A stretch of DNA of 64,000 nucleotides, from NCBI GenBank assembly GCA_036555515.1, contig DATBLC010000063.1, positions 15,043 through 79,042 on the forward strand, given 5' to 3'. This stretch comes from DATACQ01 sp036555515 (GTDB lineage: Bacteria; Desulfobacterota; Binatia; UBA9968). The position numbers and the translations under genes are program-made. The notes under the pieces are model-generated. The model searched no databases. It had not been told where the DNA came from and saw only the letters and a program-made list of their open reading frames with translations. The number at the start of each line of letters is the position of its first letter. The stretch's first letter is position 1. Positions 25,100 through 33,969 of the stretch are shown piece after piece.

Positions 25100-26483
25100 A
25101 GCGCGCCGCCTCCCGTCCGGCGATCCGGCCAAATACCGAGCCGATGGTCAGGCCGAAGCCGGCGAGATATCCTTTACCAAGAATATTGCCGGCCATGACT
25201 TCGCCGGCGGCGAAAATATTTTTCGCCGGCCAGCCGTTTTGCATGATCACCTGCGCCTGTTCGTTCACGGTAACCCCGAGGTACGTGAAAGTAATTCCCG
25301 GGCGCAGCGGATAACCGTAATAGGGTGACATGTCGATGGGGCGCGCCCAGTGGCTCTTAGGCGGATGGAGTCCTTCGGCTCGGCAACTGTCCAAGTTGCC
25401 CGGGTCGAACGCACCCGGTCGCACTGCATGGTTGTATTCATCCACTGCGGCAACCAATGCTGCCGCGTTCAACCCCAGAGCGCCGGCCAACTCAGCGACG
25501 GTGCCCGCCTCGACCGGCGGAAAAACCGACGGCATGAAGTGCGGCAGCGCCTTGCTATCGACAATGGAATATGCGATCTGCTCCGGTTGCGCCGCGATGA
25601 GTTTCCCCCAGATTGCGTAGCGCTTCGGCCAGAAATCCTCGCCTTCGTCGTAAAATCGTTTAACTTCTTTGTTAACGACGATGCCGAATGGCACGCTGTC
25701 CAGCCGAGTCACAATGCCGCCGTCGAATTTTGGCGCCCGCGCATCCAGCGCTACCGCGTGACAACCACGCGGGTCGCCCACCGGCTTCGCACCCCCATCG
25801 AGAAGCAGTTTCAACACCCGGCCTTGATTATGCGGCGTGCCGCGTATAATGAAGTTGTCGGCGGCCTCACCCCAGTATTCTTTCAGCCATGGGATATTCG
25901 CTTCAAAGCCGCCGGCGGCGACAACGAGCGCTTTCGCCGCGACTTCTTTCGCCGCGCCATTGTGAAACGCCATCGCGGAGGCGAATCGCCCGTCACTCAT
26001 TTTCAATTGACGGACTTCGGATTCATAGACGATCTCGACGCCGAGCTTCGCGGCGCAGTCATAGTAAGCGTTCATCATGGCTTTACCGCCGCCGAGCATG
26101 AAAAGATTCGTGCGCGCCAAGTGCAAAGTGCCGCGCAGCGGCTTTTGCCAGCGCACGCCGTTGGCCGGCATCCATTCGCCAAGCGTTTCCGACTCGCGAA
26201 TGGTCAAACGGGCCAGATCCTCGTTGGTCGCGCCGCCGGTGACCCCCCAGAGGTCCTGCCAAAACTCGTCTTCTCCGTATGGGCCGGTGACATAATCGGT
26301 GGCCGCGCGATGCATGTAACGGATATCGCGCGTATGGCGGCTGTTGCCGCCGCGAAAATCTTTCGTGGCGCTTTCGAGCACGAGCACGCGCGCGCCGGCG
26401 CGCCGCGCGGTGATCGCCGCGCACAGCGCTGCGTTGCCGCCGCCGACAACCAGAACGTCCAATGGGACTCGCAGATCCGTCAT
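25086..26483 (-). CDS. tcuA: FAD-dependent tricarballylate dehydrogenase-like protein
   Basis: 465 residues, essentially the length of TcuA. N-terminal FAD-binding DVLVVGGGNAALCAAITAR at about 9-27, then RGGNSRHTRDIRYMHRA (flavin-contacting block of the fumarate reductase/TcuA family), VVAAGGFEANIPWLKEYWG, and the C-terminal GEVMAGNILGKGYLAGFGLT nucleotide-binding block. TcuA oxidises tricarballylate to cis-aconitate. Its ATG overlaps the tctAB stop by 4 bases (ATGA) and tcuB overlaps its end, so tctAB-tcuA-tcuB is one transcript. Other short-chain tricarboxylates remain possible substrates. Confidence 0.8.
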   Translation of the reverse strand: MTDLRVPLDVLVVGGGNAALCAAITARRAGARVLVLESATKDFRGGNSRHTRDIRYMHRAATDYVTGPYGEDEFWQDLWGVTGGATNEDLARLTIRESETLGEWMPANGVRWQKPLRGTLHLARTNLFMLGGGKAMMNAYYDCAAKLGVEIVYESEVRQLKMSDGRFASAMAFHNGAAKEVAAKALVVAAGGFEANIPWLKEYWGEAADNFIIRGTPHNQGRVLKLLLDGGAKPVGDPRGCHAVALDARAPKFDGGIVTRLDSVPFGIVVNKEVKRFYDEGEDFWPKRYAIWGKLIAAQPEQIAYSIVDSKALPHFMPSVFPPVEAGTVAELAGALGLNAAALVAAVDEYNHAVRPGAFDPGNLDSCRAEGLHPPKSHWARPIDMSPYYGYPLRPGITFTYLGVTVNEQAQVIMQNGWPAKNIFAAGEVMAGNILGKGYLAGFGLTIGSVFGRIAGREAARYAVS

Positions 26484-28414
26484 TGTTCAAGAACAATTCC
26501 CTGGGGCCAATAGAGTCCGAGCAGCCAACTCAGGAGTACCGTCAAACCGACGACAACGCCGGTATAGAGGAGAGCAGGAAACCAGCGCATTTTGACCCAG
26601 CCGTTGAGAAATCCGAAAGTGAACAGCGCGGTGGCGATGCCGAACCCGAATAGCAAGATCAGCAAGAGAAACAAGACGAGCGAAAAAAAATATCCCAGGG
26701 CCAATTTGCTTTTCTGGCGCGTCTCGATCCCCGGAGCTCCGCCGGCGGCGCGCACATCGAGGACGACCTGGGCTACAGCCATGAAAATGGCGGGAATCGT
26801 TGCCGCCATCGGAAAAATGGCCCCCAAGTATGGAAAAGAGCGCGCCTCGTAGAGCGCGGCCGCGGCGACAAGGAAAACCGAAAGGGTGAAAAGTACGGAC
26901 GGAACTTTGCCAAGAATAACCGCTCCCTCGGTGGATTCCTCGGCGGGGAGATTTTTACCGCCGCGTTTTCCCAGAACGATCCAGAGTATGGAAGCGAGCA
27001 ACAACAAGCCTAGAACGATGACTCCGGGCCGAAGCAACCATTCCATGCCGTAGCGACTGATCGAAAGCCACAGGTACTGTTCGGTCGGCTTCGTCAGAAC
27101 GAAGCCGACGAGCAACGGAGCGCGCGGCCAAGCCAACTGCTTCATGAGCCAACCCAGCAATCCCAATCCCAGCATGGCATAGATATCTCCGAAGTGCTGG
27201 GAGCTCTGAAAGGCGCCAAAAAAAATAGTGACCACGATGGCTGGAGCCAGTCGGGCGAAGGGAATCCAGGTGAGCCGCGCCAGCGCCGGGCTCAAAAAAA
27301 GGCACAGCGCCGCGCCCATAGTGTTGGCGATGGCAAAACTCCAGATGATCGTAAAAATCAGATCGAGGTTTTCCTGAACCATGCGCGGGCCGGGTTGAAT
27401 GCCGTAGAAATACAACGCGCCCAGCAGGATCGCAGCCGGGGCGCCGCCGGGAACGCTGAAGAGAAGCGTCGGGATGAAATCTCCTGCCTCGACGGAATTA
27501 TTGGCGCTCTCCGGTCCGATGACGCCGCGAATATCGCCCTTGCCGAAGCGCTCTCGATCGGGCGCCATGGCTACCACGTGCCCGTAGGCCATCCAGGAGC
27601 CGGCCGTAGCGCCGATGCCGGGAAGAATTCCAGCCCAGACACCGATGAGCGAACCGCGCACCACGATCCCCCAATGTTGGACCACATCCTTCACTCCCTG
27701 GAGCCAACCATGGCCCAAACCGATGCGCTCGGCGATCTGTCCGCCTTTGGCCAAGAGATCAATGATTTCCGCGATGCCAAAGATTCCCAACGCCACTCCA
27801 ACCAAGGGAATTCCGTCAATCAAGTAAAGCTGGTCGAAGGTATAGCGATTGACGGCGTCGGCAGGAGCAGAGCCGACACTTCCCAACAAGAGTCCGAGAC
27901 ACGCGGCCAGACCGCCTTTAAGCGGCGCGCCTCCCGTCAGGAAGCCGGCAAAGGAGAGACCTAGAACGCAGAGCATCAACAATTCGGGAGAGCTGAAGAG
28001 TAGGACCAGAGGCCGCGCGATCGGTAGAGAGAGAGTCAAGAAAACCGCGCCGATGAGGCCGCCGATCAAAGAGGACAAGAACGCGGCGCTCAAGGCCCTG
28101 CCGGCCTGGCCCTGCTTGGCCAGTGGATGGCCATCCAGAACGGTCGCGGCGGCCGCCGCGGAACCAGGCGTGCCAATCAGCACCGAGGTAATCGTATCCG
28201 AAGTGTGGACCACCGCCAGAGATCCGACCAAAAGGATCATCGCGGTATGAACCTCGAGGGTGTAAATGAAAGGGAGAAGGATGGCTACACAGGCGATACC
28301 GCCGAGACCGGGAAGGATACCGATGACCGTGCCGGCCAATACGCCGGCCGTGAGCATAGCTAGATGAGTCGGACTGGCAAAATTCTCCAGAGCGATGAAA
28401 GCCGCGTCCCACAT
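26480..28414 (-). CDS. TctA-TctB fusion, tripartite tricarboxylate transporter membrane protein
   Basis: 644 residues. Residues 1 to about 495 are TctA: GTVIGILPGLGGIACVAILLP near 29-49, GTPGSAAAAATVLDGHP, a second copy of the signature at AGILPGIGATAGSWMAYGH, and about 10-12 helices. After a polar linker (GKRGGKNLPAEESTEG) the last about 140 residues hold four hydrophobic segments with the layout of TctB, normally a separate gene. Transport is driven by an ion gradient and needs a TctC protein, supplied by the gene at 28611-29711. Operon with tcuA (4-bp overlap). The fused order A-B replaces the usual C-B-A operon. Confidence 0.85.
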   Translation of the reverse strand: MWDAAFIALENFASPTHLAMLTAGVLAGTVIGILPGLGGIACVAILLPFIYTLEVHTAMILLVGSLAVVHTSDTITSVLIGTPGSAAAAATVLDGHPLAKQGQAGRALSAAFLSSLIGGLIGAVFLTLSLPIARPLVLLFSSPELLMLCVLGLSFAGFLTGGAPLKGGLAACLGLLLGSVGSAPADAVNRYTFDQLYLIDGIPLVGVALGIFGIAEIIDLLAKGGQIAERIGLGHGWLQGVKDVVQHWGIVVRGSLIGVWAGILPGIGATAGSWMAYGHVVAMAPDRERFGKGDIRGVIGPESANNSVEAGDFIPTLLFSVPGGAPAAILLGALYFYGIQPGPRMVQENLDLIFTIIWSFAIANTMGAALCLFLSPALARLTWIPFARLAPAIVVTIFFGAFQSSQHFGDIYAMLGLGLLGWLMKQLAWPRAPLLVGFVLTKPTEQYLWLSISRYGMEWLLRPGVIVLGLLLLASILWIVLGKRGGKNLPAEESTEGAVILGKVPSVLFTLSVFLVAAAALYEARSFPYLGAIFPMAATIPAIFMAVAQVVLDVRAAGGAPGIETRQKSKLALGYFFSLVLFLLLILLFGFGIATALFTFGFLNGWVKMRWFPALLYTGVVVGLTVLLSWLLGLYWPQGIVLEQ

Positions 28415-28459
28415 ACGAAAGCGATGCTGTTAGCGTAGATCCCGTACAGTCTATACGAC

Positions 28460-28610
28460 AGGGTTGCAGAAAAACCCGGATGGCAGGCTGGTCAAAAAGA
28501 TCTCAGAGGCGAGGCGCGCGAAAAATCGATGAGCGCAGACGTACTCAGGCGGTACGTTAAAGCGAAGCGATTGAGCGCAACGAAGCATATGAGCCTTTTT
28601 CAGCAGCCTG
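28460..28610. repeat. Family A palindromic repeat, copy 3
   Basis: Right end CCTTTTTCAGCAGCCTG stops exactly at the base before the tctC stop codon (28611-28613). The inner part (28484-28605), read on the minus strand, closely matches copy 4 at 47205-47358: CTCATATGCTT, GCGCTCAATCGC, AACGTAC, GTACG, CGCGCG, CGCCTCTGAGATCTTTTTGA occur in the same order. It occupies the spacer between tctC and tctAB, so it lies inside the operon. Confidence 0.8.
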
Positions 28611-29711
28611 CTAGTCGAATTTCACGCGATACTTCTTACCCACCCACTCCTTGACGAAGCGTTGGGTGTCCGCGTCGATCTGGAAAGCCTGTTGGATGGT
28701 TTTTTCAAGCCGATCGCCGCGCAACAGGGGGTAGCCTCCTAGGATTTTGTCGGTCTTGGCGAGAAACTCTTTGTCTTTCTCAAGCCGATCGGCAGCCGCG
28801 TAGAAGACCTGCAGCGCATCCGCCGGGGCATCCGCCTTGACCCAGAGAATCTTCTGCACGGCAAACGCAGAAGGCATAAAAATTTTGTAGGTCTCCCAGA
28901 ATTTGCCCGAGGGCTTTTTCCCCTTGATCTTCTCGTAGACTTCGGGAACCGTCGGGAGATCAGGCACAGCTGGGTCCCGAACGATATTTCCATTGTCATC
29001 GAGCTGGCCAAAGCTCATTAAGGGGATCGCTTTGCCTTCCTTAATCAGCGGGACCACAGTAGCGTTATAGGCGGGCGTGGTCTGGTAGTCTATATTGGTT
29101 TCCCCGCGTTCAAACGCAATGCGCGCCTCGCCCCTGCCTTTGAAACCAAGCACACCTTTTGTATCGGTCTCTAACAGCTCGAAACTGATGAGCGGGATCA
29201 GATCGAGCCCAATGGCGCTGATGCCGCCGTAAATCAGATCCTTGGCCTTGGCGAGATCCTCGACCCTTTTGATACCTGCGGCCGGCGAAGCATACATTAC
29301 GCCGCCCACGGGATTGACGAGCAACGGTTTCCACTGGCGAAAATCGTACTTGGCAGCCTTGTCTCCCAATAGAACAGGAAAGTAATTGGTCGCCGAGCTG
29401 ACCAGCACCATGAGTCCATCCGGTTTCGCCTTGAGGGCAAACTCCATCATGCCGGGAATACCCCTGCCGCCCCCTATATTGCGGAAGTTGAATTTTGGAT
29501 GGCCGGGAATCTGTTTTTCAAGATACGGCGCGATCGTGCGGATCCAGATATCTGAACCGCCCGCAACCGGGAAAGGAATAATGACCTCGAGAGTCTTTCC
29601 TTCATAATACGGGGCGGCCGCCAGCGCCGGGACGACGAGTGTGAAAGAGAATCCAATCACAGCCAACCATTTCGCTATTGCCCGTCCAGTCTTGAAACGG
29701 ATTCTACTCAT
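28611..29711 (-). CDS. Tripartite tricarboxylate transporter substrate-binding protein (TctC type)
   Basis: 366 residues from ATG 29711 (GGGGGA upstream; an earlier ATG at 29753 has no site). Signal peptide ends near ALAAA. Bug/TctC features: PYYEGKTLEVIIPFPVAGGSD, the GHPKFNFRNIGGGRGIPG loop, KPDGLMVLVSSATNY. It is the first gene of the tctC-tctAB-tcuA-tcuB cluster and is the natural periplasmic partner of the fused membrane subunit. Ligand inferred from the dehydrogenase downstream: tricarballylate or a similar carboxylate. A family A repeat begins directly at its stop codon. Confidence 0.85.
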   Translation of the reverse strand: MSRIRFKTGRAIAKWLAVIGFSFTLVVPALAAAPYYEGKTLEVIIPFPVAGGSDIWIRTIAPYLEKQIPGHPKFNFRNIGGGRGIPGMMEFALKAKPDGLMVLVSSATNYFPVLLGDKAAKYDFRQWKPLLVNPVGGVMYASPAAGIKRVEDLAKAKDLIYGGISAIGLDLIPLISFELLETDTKGVLGFKGRGEARIAFERGETNIDYQTTPAYNATVVPLIKEGKAIPLMSFGQLDDNGNIVRDPAVPDLPTVPEVYEKIKGKKPSGKFWETYKIFMPSAFAVQKILWVKADAPADALQVFYAAADRLEKDKEFLAKTDKILGGYPLLRGDRLEKTIQQAFQIDADTQRFVKEWVGKKYRVKFD

Positions 29712-29807
29712 AGCATCCCCCAATTGAGTTTCTTCACCCATACTGTCTTGCAACTTGTTATGTCAAGGACGAAAAATTAGCCGTTGAACTTTGACGAAAC
29801 CGTGATG

Positions 29808-30776
29808 TCAGCGGCCTGCCTGCAACTCTTTGATCGCCTGGCGCGCGAATGAAAAATCTCGTACCTCATCCAGCGGCCGCTTCTTATCGGAGAGCCGCTC
29901 CATTTGAAACTCAATCTCGGCATCGGTCATCGTTCCATCTTTGGCGAGCGCCTTGAGCTCGACGTCGTAGGAGCGCGCTGCGGCATCGGGAGACTGCGGC
30001 ACAAAATGCGCCATAATACGAATCGTTTCTTGTCGGTTCTCGTCTATGAAGCGGTTTGCTTTGAGAGCCGCCCGAATAGTTCGTTTTAATAGCTCCGGAT
30101 TTTCTTTAATGAATCGGTCCGAAGCAAACAGCCCCGAAGAAGGCACGCCGATTTCCGGCGGCCCGGCGATGGCTTTGAGTCCCATTTGCCGCAACATCAC
30201 GTCATGGGGCGGCGAGACCGAAACGGCTTGCACGGCGTTGGTCATAAGCGCCTGAGCGCGCAATGACGGATCGCCCACTGCAATAGCTTGCAGGAGAGCC
30301 GGGTCGATCCCTATGGAGCGCAACAACTCCCGGCCGATGATATGATCTCCGCCATTGACGGCGGTGACGCCGAGTTTTTTGCCCTTCAAATCCTGGACGT
30401 CTTTAATGGCCTCCGGGCGCACCATCAAGTAGTAAACGCCCTTCTTCAATAGAATGAAGACGGTCTTCATCGGCAGTCCTTGCACGACGCCGCGAAAGGT
30501 GCTCACGAAGGACGTCGTAAACGTCACGTCGCCGTTCAAAACCGCCAGGGCCCCGAGACGAGGATTGATCTGGATGAACTCGACTTCCAAGCCCTCTTCT
30601 TTGAACATCCCCTTGGCCTGAGCGACGTAATAGGTCGTGTTGGTATTGCTCCGGCTGGAAAGCGAGATTCTGACCTTCTGCGTTTGCCCGTGCAGCGGCG
30701 CGCTTTGGCCGAGAGCCGAGCACATGATCAATACTAACAGCGCTCGTCGCACATGATGATATCGGTTTGATTTCAT
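29808..30776 (-). CDS. NMT1-like ABC transporter substrate-binding protein
   Basis: 322 residues; signal peptide to about residue 30 (ends PLHGQ). Motifs: VRISLSSRSNTNTTYYVAQAKGMF, DVQDLKGKKLGVTAVNGGDH, VQAVSVSPPHDVMLR. The C-terminal part has the extra helices with DEIR-like and FAFARQA-type ends common to this lineage's paralogues (EVRDFSFARQAIKELQ). Upstream AGGGGCAG is a weak ribosome site. It lies 54 bp upstream of the tctC leader region on the same strand but encodes a different transporter class. Ligand unknown. Confidence 0.85.
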   Translation of the reverse strand: MKSNRYHHVRRALLVLIMCSALGQSAPLHGQTQKVRISLSSRSNTNTTYYVAQAKGMFKEEGLEVEFIQINPRLGALAVLNGDVTFTTSFVSTFRGVVQGLPMKTVFILLKKGVYYLMVRPEAIKDVQDLKGKKLGVTAVNGGDHIIGRELLRSIGIDPALLQAIAVGDPSLRAQALMTNAVQAVSVSPPHDVMLRQMGLKAIAGPPEIGVPSSGLFASDRFIKENPELLKRTIRAALKANRFIDENRQETIRIMAHFVPQSPDAAARSYDVELKALAKDGTMTDAEIEFQMERLSDKKRPLDEVRDFSFARQAIKELQAGR

Positions 30777-30836
30777 TGCTGCTGCCCCTGGGATTATTCA
30801 AGATAAACGCCGCTTCGCGGGCGGGGATTTGACTCC

Positions 30837-30906
30837 CCCTTGACCAAAGGGGAGGCGCGCCCCCTTTGGAAACCCATAATGTTGTTCCCGCCTCAAGAGG
30901 CGGGGT
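30837..30906. repeat. Two GC-rich hairpins between VOC and binding-protein genes
   Basis: CCAAAGGGG at 30844-30852 pairs with CCCCCTTTGG at about 30860-30869, and CCCGCCTC at 30887-30894 pairs exactly with GAGGCGGG at 30897-30904. Both lie downstream of the VOC gene stop (minus strand). No T-run follows, so factor-independent termination is uncertain. Confidence 0.5.
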
Positions 30907-30921
30907 TTACATAGCATGAAT

Positions 30922-31269
30922 TCAAGCCGGCCAACCGTGTTGCGACAGATCGATCAAGTTCCCATCGGGATCGGCGATGCGGTACTCGGCCTCTCGGTTC
31001 GGCGGCCGTTTTTGGATTTCCGACGCTGCGCCGAGTTCTTTGCAAACCGGCTTGAGAGCTTCAATGTCCTCGACTTCAATGCCGAAGTGATAAAGGCCTT
31101 CCTTATATTGCGGCCGCTTCTGGATGATCGCCAGGTTAATGTACCCGTCCGTGAGATAAATGGCCGGGCCGACGCCGTCAATCACCTTCATGCCGAAAGC
31201 CTCGGTATAGAATTTAACTAACCGTTCCCGATTTTCCGATACGATCGCTAAATGACGAATCCGGGCCAT
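30922..31269 (-). CDS. VOC (glyoxalase/bleomycin-resistance-like) single-module protein
   Basis: 115 residues from ATG 31269 with GGAGGG about 6 bases upstream (a longer open frame to 31623 is not the gene). Typical two-repeat VOC fold: MARIRHLAIVSENRERLVKFY with His6, AIYLTDGYINLAII, YHFGIEVEDIEAL with a central His, and the terminal EYRIADPDGNLIDL. Candidate metal ligands are the two histidines and the acidic residue in the last strand. Substrate unknown. A conserved 80-residue protein is encoded immediately upstream and is probably cotranscribed. Confidence 0.8.
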   Translation of the reverse strand: MARIRHLAIVSENRERLVKFYTEAFGMKVIDGVGPAIYLTDGYINLAIIQKRPQYKEGLYHFGIEVEDIEALKPVCKELGAASEIQKRPPNREAEYRIADPDGNLIDLSQHGWPA

Positions 31270-31297
31270 AGGAACCCTCCTTCCATGCACTAAACCT

Positions 31298-31540
31298 TTA
31301 CGCTTCTTCGAACACGCTTTCCGGATGTTTTTCCATGATCTCCCGAATGTATTTTTCCAACTCTCCCCTGGTTTCAGATGCGTCCGCTTGGAACGCTTGG
31401 TGATGAGCGCCCAAAAGAAAATTAACCTTGCCGTCGCGCTCGTCAATTTCCAGGAAATAGTTGGTCCCAAATAATACCTGGACGCGCTTGTAACCATGCT
31501 CGCGATCACCCTCGACGACGACCGCGCGTATCTTTGCCAT
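31298..31540 (-). CDS. Conserved small protein of unknown function
   Basis: 80 residues from ATG 31540, with AAAGGAGG 7-8 bases upstream. Strand-rich first half (KIRAVVVEGDREHGYKRVQVLFG, then FLEIDERDGKVNFLLGAHH) and a helical, acidic C-terminus (GELEKYIREIMEKHPESVF). No cysteines or signal peptide. Followed after 28 bp by the VOC gene. Not recognised; a small cytosolic partner of the VOC enzyme is a guess from spacing. Confidence 0.6.
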   Translation of the reverse strand: MAKIRAVVVEGDREHGYKRVQVLFGTNYFLEIDERDGKVNFLLGAHHQAFQADASETRGELEKYIREIMEKHPESVFEEA

Positions 31541-31706
31541 GTTCGAGCCTCCTTTCGGGCTACCCTTACAGGCCAAATCCGGGCTGAGCCACCTGTATCA
31601 TACAAGTGGGTGAACCCCGTCAAGAGTCGCCGGCTCAGGTTGGAAAAGGATCAACCGTAAAATTCCGCTTGCCCTCCAGGGCCGATCTGAATAGAATCCG
31701 GCCGTC

Positions 31707-32732
31707 ATGAAGATAATAATTCTGTCGTTGCTTATGTTTCTGCCATTCGCTCATGCGAGCGTGTTTGCCAATCCGTATCTGCCCAAACCCGGCGAAAAGA
31801 CTATTTCGATGAGAGTATCCACCTGCGCAGTGTCCGGCGGCTTCGTGCATCTCTACACGGCGCTCGATAATGGCCTGTTCGACAAGTACGGTTTTAAATT
31901 CGAGAATATTTTCATCCGCGGTAGCGCGCAAAATTTGACCGCCTTGGCGAGCGATGAAGTTCAATTCACTTATTGCGCCGCGGACGGGACTATACCTGGC
32001 CTGGCCACCGGTATCGATGTCAAGCTCGTCGCTTCTCCGCTGGTTAAGCTGCCCTACGTGTTGGTGGCGCGAAAAGAAATCAGGGGACCCGAGGACCTCA
32101 AGGGGAAATCTATAGGCATCGCGCGGGCGGGCGACTTGAGCGACCGACTCTCGCGCGCGGTGGTAAAAAAATTCGGCTTGTCGCCAACCGCGGTCACGAT
32201 CCGGCCCATCGGCGGCAGCCAGGGCGAGCGTTATCAAGCCATGGCGGCTAACATCGTCCAGGCTGTTGCCATCACGCCGCCCCTCGATGTCCGGGCGAAA
32301 AACGAAGGATTCAATGTGCTCTATCGCCTGATCGATCTGAACCTGCCGTTTATCTACAGCAGTGTCCATACGAGCTATAAAATGCTTCGCGAGCGTCCCG
32401 AAATTGTCCAGCGCATGGTTGCGGCCTTTGCCGAAATCGTCCACTTCGTCGAGAAAAATCCGGACAAGGCGAAAGCATCCATCGCAAAAGCGATGCGCAC
32501 CAAGGACCCCGAAGCGCTACAGTCTGCATATGACGTTTACGCCCGGGAAATCCTCGACCGCACCATGGTTGTCCCTGGCAAAGCGGTCGCCGAGGCCGTC
32601 GAACTCGCCCGCGAAACCGGCACGGTGATTAGAAGAAAACCCGAAGAAATTTACGATAACAGCTTCGTTTTCAATCTGGAGAAAAGCGGTTTCTTGAAAG
32701 AAATCTGGGGCAGTGAAAATTACCGGCGGTAG
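31707..32732 (+). CDS. NMT1-like ABC transporter substrate-binding protein
   Basis: 341 residues; signal peptide to about residue 22 (ends SVFA). Begins the mature fold with ISMRVSTCAVSGGFVHLYTALDNGLF; hinge GPEDLKGKSIGIARAG; ligand lobe QAVAITPPLDVRAKNEG. Keeps cysteines at CAVSGG and YCAADG that could form a disulfide. Divergent from the small-protein/VOC unit. The next gene, a DapA-like aldolase, starts 203 bp away past a family C repeat. Orphan binding protein. Confidence 0.85.
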   Translation: MKIIILSLLMFLPFAHASVFANPYLPKPGEKTISMRVSTCAVSGGFVHLYTALDNGLFDKYGFKFENIFIRGSAQNLTALASDEVQFTYCAADGTIPGLATGIDVKLVASPLVKLPYVLVARKEIRGPEDLKGKSIGIARAGDLSDRLSRAVVKKFGLSPTAVTIRPIGGSQGERYQAMAANIVQAVAITPPLDVRAKNEGFNVLYRLIDLNLPFIYSSVHTSYKMLRERPEIVQRMVAAFAEIVHFVEKNPDKAKASIAKAMRTKDPEALQSAYDVYAREILDRTMVVPGKAVAEAVELARETGTVIRRKPEEIYDNSFVFNLEKSGFLKEIWGSENYRR

Positions 32733-32774
32733 TCGTAAAAACGCTGCCCTTCCGCAGTAAGAGACTGCGGCGCG

Positions 32775-32882
32775 ATGTCATTCTGAGGGCCCTTCGACAT
32801 GCTCAGGATAAAATCCGCCGAAGAATCTCGTCTTCGTAACCACGTGAAGACACGAGATGCTTCGCTTTGCTCAGCATGACAT
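32775..32882. repeat. Family C palindromic repeat, copy 1
   Basis: Starts ATGTCATTCTGAG and ends GCTCAGCATGACAT (inverted ends), with an internal GAAGAATCTCGTCTTCGTAAC and ACGAGATGCTTCGCTT. The same blocks in the same order occur at 50064-50148. It sits in the spacer between the binding protein and the DapA-like gene. Confidence 0.75.
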
Positions 32883-32935
32883 CTATGGTATTGCACAGTT
32901 ACAACACGGTCTCTATTTAAAGAAGGAGAGAAATT

Positions 32936-33904
32936 ATGCTGAGCGCAAAAGATATCAAGGGGGCTTTGGCGATAATGCCGACGCCAGCCAAGGACGGAGC
33001 CGATCGCCTGGACGCGACGAATACAGTCGACCTCGACGAGACCGCCCGCCTGGCTGAGAGCCTGGTCCGCGACGGCGCCACCGGCATCATGGCTTTGGGC
33101 ACTATGGGCGAGTGCGCGACTACATCGCAGAGCGATTATGAAGTCTTCGTCGATTGTTTGCTAAAAACCGTGCGCGGACGTATTCCGACTTTCGTCGGCA
33201 CGACGGCATTGAGCGGCCACGATATCGCCCGGCGCATCAAATTCGTCAAAGAGCGCGGCGCCACGGGAACGCTATTGGGCATTCCCATGTGGCAACCGAC
33301 GACCCTCGATATGGCCGTCAAATTTTACGCAGACGTCGCGGCGACCTTTGCCGATTTTCCGATTATGGTCTATGCGAACCCGCGCGCCTTTCGTTTCCCC
33401 TTTGGCGTCGATTTCTGGGGAGGCATCGTCGAGAAAGCGCCGACGGTGATGTCGGCAAAGTTTTCCAGCAAAGCGATTCTCAAAGAGGCGGTGGCCGTTA
33501 GCAAAGGTCGCGTCAACTTCGTCCCGCCGGTGGGGATGGCATACGACTTCGCGCAGATCTCTCCCGAAACGACGACCACCTGCTGGATCCCCGCCGTCGG
33601 ACCGCAAATCGGCCTGGCGCTAATGAACGCGCTCGCCGCAAAAAACGCGCAACAAGCCAAGGCCGTGGCCGATGATATCGCCTGGGCCATCGAACCGCAT
33701 CACGCAATCACCGGCTCCCAGGATGTTTTCGCTTCGTACAATATTCAGATGGAAAAGATTCTGATGGGCGCTTCCGGCTACTGCAAGCCCGGCCCCATCC
33801 GTCCGCCCTATAACGTCATGCCGGATGATTTCGCCAAGGCGTCGCGCGAAAGCGGCCAGCGTTTGGGGAAGCTTAGGGAAAAATACTCGAAGGTGTTAGG
33901 TTAG
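32936..33904 (+). CDS. Dihydrodipicolinate synthase/N-acetylneuraminate lyase family aldolase
   Basis: 322 residues, slightly longer than DapA (about 290). AAGGAGAG upstream of ATG 32936. Class I aldolase barrel features: MALGTMGECATTSQSDYE (substrate carboxylate loop) near 60-77, YANPRAF with Tyr146, and Lys175 in VMSAKFSS as the Schiff-base candidate. The residue order fits the superfamily, but the carboxylate loop GTMGE departs from DapA's GTTGE, so lysine biosynthesis is unlikely and a catabolic aldolase or dehydratase for a keto-acid is more probable. Stands alone. Confidence 0.8.
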   Translation: MLSAKDIKGALAIMPTPAKDGADRLDATNTVDLDETARLAESLVRDGATGIMALGTMGECATTSQSDYEVFVDCLLKTVRGRIPTFVGTTALSGHDIARRIKFVKERGATGTLLGIPMWQPTTLDMAVKFYADVAATFADFPIMVYANPRAFRFPFGVDFWGGIVEKAPTVMSAKFSSKAILKEAVAVSKGRVNFVPPVGMAYDFAQISPETTTTCWIPAVGPQIGLALMNALAAKNAQQAKAVADDIAWAIEPHHAITGSQDVFASYNIQMEKILMGASGYCKPGPIRPPYNVMPDDFAKASRESGQRLGKLREKYSKVLG

Positions 33905-33969
33905 AGCTAAATTCCAAAGGCATTCAATCGCAACAAAGCCGGTAGAGATCTGAAACAACGGACTCGTGA

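Noticed and set aside
25350..26513. Plus-strand open frame of 387 codons
   Set aside because: Antisense to tcuA, which has clear FAD-binding motifs; composition is arginine-rich as expected for a shadow frame.
30837..30906. Classic rho-independent terminator after the VOC gene
   Set aside because: Hairpins are strong but lack the following T-run, so they are listed as repeats only.
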